Source: JAUSIF01 sp040901465
GTDB taxonomy: Bacteria; Pseudomonadota; Alphaproteobacteria; Rhizobiales; Xanthobacteraceae
Assembly (NCBI GenBank): GCA_040901465.1
Contig: JBBDYN010000054.1
Span: 7,407 to 71,406 of the forward strand
Reading direction: 5' to 3'
DNA length: 64,000 nt
Shown here: positions 61,588 through 64,000 of the stretch, piece by piece
Layout of the letters: each line of letters begins with the position of its first letter
Numbering within the stretch: the stretch's first letter is position 1
The notes under the pieces: generated by a model
The model's database searches: none
What the model was told of the DNA's origin: nothing
The model's input: the letters and a program-made list of their open reading frames with translations, nothing else
Program-made: the position numbers and the translations under genes

Positions 61588-61671
61588 GGCCCCTCCAAGC
61601 GTGTCCCGCCGGCTTGGGTAGCAACCGATGCGCGCACGGGCAACCGGTTTTCATTTGCCAAGCGCTTGGCC

Positions 61672-61857
61672 TCAGCGCGCGGTCGAGAGCAGGAACCGGA
61701 GCGCGATGCCGGCAACCGCGGCGAACCCCGCGCGCACGCCGTAGCCGATCGTGAGCGGCGCGAGATAGGTCTGATTCTGCCCCGGCACCAGTTCGATGAC
61801 GTGCGCCGCGAGCGCGAAGGAGAGGAGGGAGGGGAGCAGCGCTTCGATCATTTCCAT
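61672..61857 (-). pseudogene. Remnant of a LysE/RhtB-family amino-acid exporter (N-terminal fragment)
   Basis: 61 residues that match only the start of LysE-type exporters: LLPSLLSFALAAHVIELVPG, then QNQTYLAPLTIGYGVRAGFA and AVAGIAL, with the family PGPN turn degraded to PGQN. Normal proteins have ~200 residues and six helices; here the frame ends after the first helix-turn, and no continuation is visible in other frames. A palindromic repeat (61863-61951) lies directly at its 5' end, so the gene was probably broken by rearrangement. Confidence 0.6.
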
Positions 61858-61862
61858 TCTTC

Positions 61863-61951
61863 GTCATTGCCGGGCTTGACCCGGCAATCATGCGGCTCCG
61901 CGAACTCTGCGGCAATTCAGTATGGATGCCCGGGTCAAGCCCGGGCATGAC
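61863..61951. repeat. REP-like palindromic element (gtcatgcccgg family), copy 3
   Basis: Left arm gtcattgccgggcttgaccc, right arm gggtcaagcccgggcatgac, facing each other, with a degenerate middle. It sits between polA and the LysE remnant. Confidence 0.8.
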
Positions 61952-61958
61952 GATGTTT

Positions 61959-63950
61959 TTAGTGCGCCTCCTCCCAATTATCGGCGGCCTTGGCGTCGAC
62001 GTGGATTGGCACCGAGAGCGACACCGCGGGCAAGGGCGCGTCGGTCATCACCTTGGTGACGAGCGGCAGCGTCTTCGTCACTTCCGCGTCCGGCACTTCG
62101 AACACAAGTTCGTCGTGCACTTGCAGGAGCATGCGCGCATTGAGCTTGGCCTTGGCCAGCGCGCCCTCCATGCGGATCATGGCGCGGCGGATGATGTCGG
62201 CGGCCGTGCCCTGCAGCCGCGCATTGATCGCCGCGCGCTCGTTGAAACTACGCACCGACGGATTGCCGTCGGTAATCCCGGGGTAATGGCACTTGCGGCC
62301 GAGGAGGGTCGTCACATAGCCCTGTTTCTTCGCAAGCTCTTTGGTCTCTTCCATGTAGTCGCGGATACCGGGGAAGCGCTCGAAATATTTCTTGATATAG
62401 GCGCCGGCTTCCTCACGCGGGATGCCGAGCTGGTTCGCGAGCCCGAACGCGGAGATGCCGTAAATGATGCCGAAATTGATCGCCTTCGCGCGCCGGCGCA
62501 CTTCGCCCGGCATGTCCTTGATAGGCACGCCGAACATTTCCGACGCCGTCATCGCGTGAATGTCTAGCCCATCGCGAAATGCCTGCTTGAGCGCCGCGAC
62601 GTCGGCGATATCGGCAAGCAAACGCAGCTCGATCTGCGAATAGTCGGCGGAGACGAGCTTCATTCCTTTCTCGGCGACGAAGGCGCGGCGGATCTTGCGG
62701 CCTTCCTCGGTGCGGATCGGGATATTCTGCAAATTCGGATCGGACGACGAGAGTCGCCCGGTCGGCGTCGCGGCGAGCGCGTAGGACGTGTGGACGCGTC
62801 CGGTCTCGGGATGGATGAAGTGCGGCAGCGCATCCGTATAGGTGGAGCGCAGCTTGGAGAGCTGCCGCCACTCGAGAATCTTGCTCGGCAGTTCGTGACC
62901 TTCTTCGGCGAGGTCTTCGAGCACGTTCGCCTTGGTCGACCACGCACCCGTGGACGTCTTCGTGCCGCCTGGAAGTCCCATATTGCCGAACAGGATGTCG
63001 CCGAGCTGTTTCGCGCTGCCAGGATTGAAATCCGCCCCCGCGAGCGTCTTGATCTCGTCCTCGAGCCGCGCGATGCCCTGCGCGAACTCGCCGGAAAGCC
63101 GCGCCAGGATCGTGCGGTCGATCGAGATGCCGCGCCGCTCCATGCGCGCGAGCACCTCCACCATGGGCCGCTCCAGCGTCTCGTAGACGGTGTCCATGTG
63201 CTCGGCGACGAGCCGCGGCTTCAGCACGCGCCACAGCCTGAGGGTTATGTCCGCGTCCTCCGCGGCGTATGCCGTCGCCTTGTCGATCGCGACGCGATCG
63301 AAGCCGATGTGCGCTTTGCCTTTTCCCGCCACCTCTTCGTAGGTGATGCAGGTGTGATTGAGATGCTGTTTTGCTAGCTCGTTCAGCCCGTGATCGCTGC
63401 GCCCGGCGTCCAGCGCGTAGGAAATCAGCATCGTGTCATCATAGGGCGACACCTCGATGCCGTGGCGCACGAGCATCAGCCAGTCGTACTTCAGGTTCTG
63501 ACCGACCTTCAGGATGCTCTTGTCTTCGAGGATCGGCTTCAACCTCGCAATCACCTCGCGGATCGGAATCTGGCCGGGCAAAAGACCTTCGTCGAACAGT
63601 CCTTCGCCGAGTCCGGTATGCGCGATAGGAACGTAGCAGGCTTCGTTGGCTGCGACCGCGAGCGACACGCCGACAAGGTTCGCCGCCATCGGGTCGAGCG
63701 AGCTGGTCTCGGTGTCGACGGCGACGACGCCTGCTTCTCTTGCCTTCTCAATCCAGGCATCGAGCCGCTTCAGGTCGGTGACGGTTTCGTAGCGCGAGCG
63801 GTCGCACTTGATGTTCTTGGCCTCGCCTGCACGCACGGCCGCGAGCGCAGCCGGCGTGAGTTCTTCTTTCCCTCCCCCTTTGGGGGAGGGTGCGCGGCCG
63901 GCTGAGCCGGACGCGCGGGTGGGGGGTTCTTTACGGCCGCGCGATCCAGG
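61959..63950 (-). CDS. polA: DNA polymerase I, 3'-5' exonuclease and polymerase domains (5' end cut by window)
   Basis: About 663 residues are visible; the N-terminal 5'-3' exonuclease domain lies beyond the window. The proofreading domain begins VVAVDTETSSLDPMAANLVG (intact DxE) with YAAEDADITLRLW later, then polymerase motif A DYSQIELRLLADIAD, motif B RRRAKAINFGIIYG and motif C QVHDELVFEV. Both activities look intact. Upstream of the exonuclease domain the frame runs through a translated repeat (63870-63930). It functions in Okazaki fragment maturation and repair. Confidence 0.95.
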   Translation of the reverse strand, partial: PGSRGRKEPPTRASGSAGRAPSPKGGGKEELTPAALAAVRAGEAKNIKCDRSRYETVTDLKRLDAWIEKAREAGVVAVDTETSSLDPMAANLVGVSLAVAANEACYVPIAHTGLGEGLFDEGLLPGQIPIREVIARLKPILEDKSILKVGQNLKYDWLMLVRHGIEVSPYDDTMLISYALDAGRSDHGLNELAKQHLNHTCITYEEVAGKGKAHIGFDRVAIDKATAYAAEDADITLRLWRVLKPRLVAEHMDTVYETLERPMVEVLARMERRGISIDRTILARLSGEFAQGIARLEDEIKTLAGADFNPGSAKQLGDILFGNMGLPGGTKTSTGAWSTKANVLEDLAEEGHELPSKILEWRQLSKLRSTYTDALPHFIHPETGRVHTSYALAATPTGRLSSSDPNLQNIPIRTEEGRKIRRAFVAEKGMKLVSADYSQIELRLLADIADVAALKQAFRDGLDIHAMTASEMFGVPIKDMPGEVRRRAKAINFGIIYGISAFGLANQLGIPREEAGAYIKKYFERFPGIRDYMEETKELAKKQGYVTTLLGRKCHYPGITDGNPSVRSFNERAAINARLQGTAADIIRRAMIRMEGALAKAKLNARMLLQVHDELVFEVPDAEVTKTLPLVTKVMTDAPLPAVSLSVPIHVDAKAADNWEEAH
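63870..63930. repeat. Palindromic element inserted in frame within polA
   Basis: Contains ccctccccc-ttt-gggggaggg (63870-63890) and ccggct-g-agccgg (63899-63911). It keeps the polA frame open and is translated as the linker KEPPTRASGSAGRAPSPKGG before EELTPAALAA. Repeats of this cctcccc...gggagg type are common between genes in the order; here it sits between the two nuclease domains. Confidence 0.6.

Positions 63951-64000
<50 letters not shown>

Overview
This is a GC-rich, densely coding stretch of an alphaproteobacterial chromosome, most likely a member of the Hyphomicrobiales close to Bradyrhizobiaceae/Xanthobacteraceae. The evidence is the ChvG/ChvI two-component pair next to an HprK-EIIA-HPr set and pckA, the formate dehydrogenase cluster with DUF6352/DUF3305/DUF3306 genes, the malonyl-CoA synthetase/decarboxylase pair, and the interspersed palindromic repeats (a gtcatgcccgg...catgac family and a gagcatgatccc...gggatcatgctc family). 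The last 49 bases are pure G and look like a sequencing or assembly artefact at a contig end. No rRNA, tRNA, CRISPR array, intact transposase or integrase was seen.

Layout. 1-18.4 kb is a molybdenum/formate region. It holds a partial MoeA fused to a periplasmic-binding-like domain, a WD40-cytochrome c fusion, a polyferredoxin on the minus strand, five consecutive accessory genes joined by 4-bp stop/start overlaps (biotin/lipoate ligase-like, DUF6505, DUF6352, DUF3305, DUF3306), and a TorD-type chaperone carrying an N-terminal helix-turn-helix. These are followed by the Tat-exported formate dehydrogenase FdhABC with a small Tat partner, then the cofactor genes mobB, moeA, mobA and fdhD. FdhD sits at the end of an operon with a two-gene indolepyruvate oxidoreductase (18.4-22.1 kb), with a MarR regulator immediately upstream. 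22.8-34.7 kb is transport and malonate metabolism: a tripartite tricarboxylate transporter (TctA-TctB fusion plus its binding protein), a complete peptide/nickel-type ABC importer with both ATPases fused in one chain, and a coupled malonyl-CoA synthetase/decarboxylase pair.

34.8-43.2 kb contains what I consider the best candidate for an uncharacterised system. A two-domain-type multicopper oxidase is translationally coupled to a ZIP metal transporter with an unusual periplasmic extension, and a secreted cupredoxin-like protein is encoded 6 kb away. Both transcription units carry nearly the same 22-bp Fur-type box in front. Between them are a BtuF-like binding protein, a GMC oxidoreductase, a TauE/SafE permease, and the cell-wall enzymes MepA and an L,D-transpeptidase.

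44.5-49.8 kb holds lepA and, downstream of it, a 3.4-kb accessory segment bounded by a duplicated lepA 3' end. The segment contains a large winged-helix/TPR regulator and three small genes, two of them secreted and sharing a VRDHR motif. 50-64 kb returns to core functions: an arylsulfotransferase-like propeller, a glutamine amidotransferase, the PTS-Ntr-like set with ChvGI, a HugZ-type protein, PEP carboxykinase, a DUF2865 protein, an NhaD-type antiporter, a LysE remnant, and polA, whose reading frame contains an in-frame palindromic element.
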